A DNA stretch of 64,000 nucleotides from Chryseobacterium sp. (lineage in GTDB: Bacteria; Bacteroidota; Bacteroidia; Flavobacteriales; Weeksellaceae): positions 124,001 to 188,000 of the forward strand of contig JAITUA010000015.1 of assembly GCA_031286615.1 (NCBI GenBank), written 5' to 3'. How positions within the stretch are numbered: position 1 is the first letter of the stretch; every line of letters starts with the position of its first letter. Shown here piece after piece: positions 61,619 to 64,000 of the stretch. Position numbers and translations under genes: made by a program. The notes beneath the pieces are model-generated. The model was given only the letters and a program-made list of their open reading frames with translations. It was not told the DNA's origin and searched no databases.

Positions 61619-63775
61619 ATGAAGAAAATTACAGTTGGAGCGCTTTTGCTCTCAATGATGTTTACAGGTGTGAAAGCCCAATCTTTAAAATCTCCGGACG
61701 GAAAGTTTGAAATGAGCTTTCAGCTGAAAGAAGGAGTACCTTACTATAACCTGAAGTACAACGGTACAGTAGTAGTTGAAGATTCTAAATTGGGATTGAG
61801 ATTATTTAAAGACACAGCCATAAAATTCGCTTCTGAGATTGCCAAACCAGAAGATGCAAAATACGATCTGAACAACGGTTTTGCAAAGACAGATGAAAAA
61901 AGAGACTCCAAAAATGAAACCTGGCAGCCGGTTTTAGGAGAAAAGAAAAATTATATCAATCATTACAACGAACTGGCAGTTACCCTTAATCAGGCTTCTA
62001 CAGAAAGAAGTATTGTGGTAAAATTCAGATTGTTTAACGATGGATTAGGATTCCGATATGAATTTCCTCAGCAGAAGAATCTGAATTATTTCGTGATCAG
62101 AGAAGAAGACTCTGAAATTGATTTCCCTACCGATATGAAGGCATGGTGGATGGTTGCAGATTATGACTCTCAGGAATATCAGTATCAGGAAACAAAAGTT
62201 TCTGAAATTCCATCAAAATGGGATAAAGCATATGATGCCAACGCTTCCCAGTCATTGGTTAAAAATGCAGTTCAGTCTCCTTTAATGCTTAAAAAAGAAG
62301 GAAAAGAACCATTGTATATCAATGTTGCTGAAGCTGCCGTATTAGATTATCCGGCTTCCCATCTGGAAGTAGATGCACAGAACTATAAGTTTAAAACGCA
62401 TTTGACAGCTGACAGACAAGGAGCCAAAGGGTATATTCAAACTCCTTCGGTAACACCATGGAGAACAATTATTGTAGCTCCGAAAGCAGAGCAGGTAATG
62501 GATTCTAAAATGATCTTTAACCTTAATGAGCCTACAAAATACACCGATACTTCTTACATTCACCCTACAAAATACATGGGAGTTTGGTGGGAAATGATCA
62601 TCGGAAAATCACAATGGGCTTATTCTACAGCTGAAAATGTACACTTAGGTAAAACTGATTTTGCCAAATTGACTCCAAACGGAAAACACGCTGCAAACAA
62701 TACAAAAGTTAAAGAATATATTGACTTTGCTGCAGAAAATGGTTTCCAGGGATTATTGATTGAAGGTTGGAATATTGGTTGGGAAGACTGGTTCGGACAC
62801 TCTAAAGAATTCGTTTTCGATTTCATTACGCCTTACCCGGATTTTGATATCAAAATGTTGAATGAATATGCACATTCAAAAGGTATTAAACTGATTATGC
62901 ACCATGAAACTTCAGGTTCAGCCACGAACTATGAAAGATGGGCTGATAAAGCATTCCAAACTATGAATAAGTATGGATATGACGCTGTGAAAACCGGATA
63001 TGTGGGAGATATCATTCCTAGAGGAGAACACCATTATTCTCAATGGACAATCAACCACTTCTATAGAATTGCAGAAAAAGCAAATGACTATAAAATCATG
63101 GTCAATTCTCATGAATCTGTAAGACCTACAGGAGAAAGCCGTACTTATCCAAACTACATCTCTGCAGAAGCAGCGCGTGGAACAGAATATGAAGCATTCG
63201 GAGGAAACAAACCCGATCACCAGACTGTTCTTCCGTTTACAAGATGGATGGGAGGTTCTATGGACTACACACCAGGAATTTTCCAGACAAAACTTGACTA
63301 TTACTTCCCTGGAGATAACCGTTTCGTAAAAACTACGCTGGTAAAACAGTTAGCCCTTTATGTAACAATGTATATGCCGCTTCAGATGGCTGCTGATCTA
63401 CCTGAAAACTACAAAAAACATATGGATGCATTCCAGTTTATCAAGGATGTAGTGGCAGATTGGGATGATACAAAGATTTTATCCGCAGAACCAGGAGATT
63501 ATGTGATCACAGCAAGAAAAGCAAAAGGAACTGAAAACTGGTTTGTAGGAGGTATTACTGATGAAAACAAACGTGAATACACCGTAGATTTCTCATTCCT
63601 GGATAAAGGAAAAAAATATGAAGCAACAATCTATGAAGATGGAAAAGATGCTGATTATATTGATAATCCTCAAAGCTATAATATCTACAAGAAAGAGATT
63701 ACAGCCAAGTCAAAAATTAATTTTAAAATGGTAAGAAGCGGCGGTTTCGCAATTTCTATTAAACCGGTAAAATAA
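61619..63775 (+). CDS. GH97 alpha-glucosidase, inverting SusB type
   Basis: 718 residues with a signal peptide (MKKITVGALLLSMMFTGVKA|Q). The N-terminal beta-super-sandwich (LKSPDGKFEMSF) and (beta/alpha)8 barrel match GH97. E430 (HHETSG), E499 (NSHESVRPTG) and E523 (RGTEYEAF) correspond to SusB E439, E508 and E532 with a constant offset of 9, the inverting arrangement with two glutamate bases and an acid. It hydrolyses malto-oligosaccharides from starch to glucose, in the periplasm. Downstream of susCDE; no alpha-amylase (susG/susA) is in the window. Confidence 0.93.
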   Translation: MKKITVGALLLSMMFTGVKAQSLKSPDGKFEMSFQLKEGVPYYNLKYNGTVVVEDSKLGLRLFKDTAIKFASEIAKPEDAKYDLNNGFAKTDEKRDSKNETWQPVLGEKKNYINHYNELAVTLNQASTERSIVVKFRLFNDGLGFRYEFPQQKNLNYFVIREEDSEIDFPTDMKAWWMVADYDSQEYQYQETKVSEIPSKWDKAYDANASQSLVKNAVQSPLMLKKEGKEPLYINVAEAAVLDYPASHLEVDAQNYKFKTHLTADRQGAKGYIQTPSVTPWRTIIVAPKAEQVMDSKMIFNLNEPTKYTDTSYIHPTKYMGVWWEMIIGKSQWAYSTAENVHLGKTDFAKLTPNGKHAANNTKVKEYIDFAAENGFQGLLIEGWNIGWEDWFGHSKEFVFDFITPYPDFDIKMLNEYAHSKGIKLIMHHETSGSATNYERWADKAFQTMNKYGYDAVKTGYVGDIIPRGEHHYSQWTINHFYRIAEKANDYKIMVNSHESVRPTGESRTYPNYISAEAARGTEYEAFGGNKPDHQTVLPFTRWMGGSMDYTPGIFQTKLDYYFPGDNRFVKTTLVKQLALYVTMYMPLQMAADLPENYKKHMDAFQFIKDVVADWDDTKILSAEPGDYVITARKAKGTENWFVGGITDENKREYTVDFSFLDKGKKYEATIYEDGKDADYIDNPQSYNIYKKEITAKSKINFKMVRSGGFAISIKPVK

Positions 63776-63793
63776 TTTGAAGATACACTAAGG

Positions 63794-63833
63794 TGCCCCG
63801 GTACATCGGTTTTTCGATGTCCGGGGTATTTTT
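63794..63833 (+). terminator. Terminator of the starch locus
   Basis: TGCCCCGG-T-ACATCG / CGATGTCCGGGGTA with one bulged T, loop GTTTTT, followed by TTTTTTT. Wording resembles the hairpin at 41283. Confidence 0.85.
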
Positions 63834-63834
63834 T

Positions 63835-64000
63835 TTACTTATCCAGTGCCTCAGTATATTCATATTCTGCTTCTGGAACTGGCTCTTTTTTTACCGCAGA
63901 AGTCTTATTTTTTATTTTCTCAAGATATTCCTTTTGAAACTGCTTTACTGTTTTACCTGTACCGTCATGCCTCCATCCCGGAGAATTAAAGAGATATTGT
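63835..64000 (-). CDS. C-terminal end of an unknown protein (partial)
   Basis: The reverse strand holds an open frame of 54 codons to the window edge, stopping at 63835: QYLFNSPGWRHDGTGKTVKQ, then a charged helix and an acidic tail ending EALDK. I do not recognise the family. It converges with the starch locus and shares its terminator. Confidence 0.6.
   Translation of the reverse strand, partial: QYLFNSPGWRHDGTGKTVKQFQKEYLEKIKNKTSAVKKEPVPEAEYEYTEALDK

Overview
The window is chromosomal DNA from a low-GC member of the Bacteroidota, most likely Flavobacteriia of the Chryseobacterium type (Weeksellaceae). The grounds are: many promoters of the form TTG-N17-23-TAnnTTTG with few Shine-Dalgarno sites, a PorT/SprT type IX secretion gene behind ubiE, a T9SS-tailed secreted enzyme, a SusCD starch locus, GLPGLI and DUF2891 proteins, and short GG-leader 'bacteriocin-like' peptides. 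The genus is inferred from gene content, not from a marker gene.

Layout. 1-11480: a gamma-glutamyltransferase cut by the left edge, a divergent TonB-dependent receptor, SDR threonine dehydrogenase, a degenerate polysaccharide-deacetylase-like protein, a membrane metallophosphoesterase, a KAS III-like enzyme, then an unknown membrane protein-ubiE-porT run, and a coiled-coil protein-zapA pair. 11500-13280: 6S RNA followed by ribonuclease Y. 13350-20540: MFS transporter, a six-Cys GG-leader peptide, YeiH exporter with a LysR regulator and two palindromes between them, a CLC-F-type fluoride antiporter under a fluoride riboswitch preceded by a heptamer tandem repeat, GLPGLI protein, thioesterase and an ArsC-like protein. 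20677-30530: second GG-leader peptide, gcvT, idi, HAD protein, serA, mscL, nnrDE, lgt (with a long N-terminal extension), yidD and rarA. 30640-38880: DUF2339 membrane protein, surface protein, pheA, thioesterase, dnaA, LMW-PTP, NTF2-like protein and an RsmI-like methylase.

39320-52290 is more accessory: a modular T9SS-exported AA10 LPMO with chitin-binding modules, a TlpA-like thioredoxin behind a 37-residue membrane peptide, DUF2891, an Mpo1-like protein, an AraC regulator followed by a TolC-EmrA-EmrB-type efflux operon, and a siderophore receptor plus siderophore-interacting protein. 52460-53610 holds a methyltransferase, a REP-type repeat cluster and a pseudogene; then metG.

56044-63775 is a compact starch/malto-oligosaccharide locus: SusC, SusD, SusE-like and a GH97 alpha-glucosidase of the inverting SusB type, with three inverted repeats upstream of susC. 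No SusR-like regulator is present in the window. The right edge cuts an unknown reverse-strand gene.

Points most worth following: the two unlinked six-Cys GG-leader peptides, the riboswitch/tandem-repeat control region of the fluoride exporter, the operator-like palindromes at yeiH and susC, promoters placed only 4-5 bases before the start codon, the N-terminal extension on Lgt, and a family of degenerate intergenic repeats.
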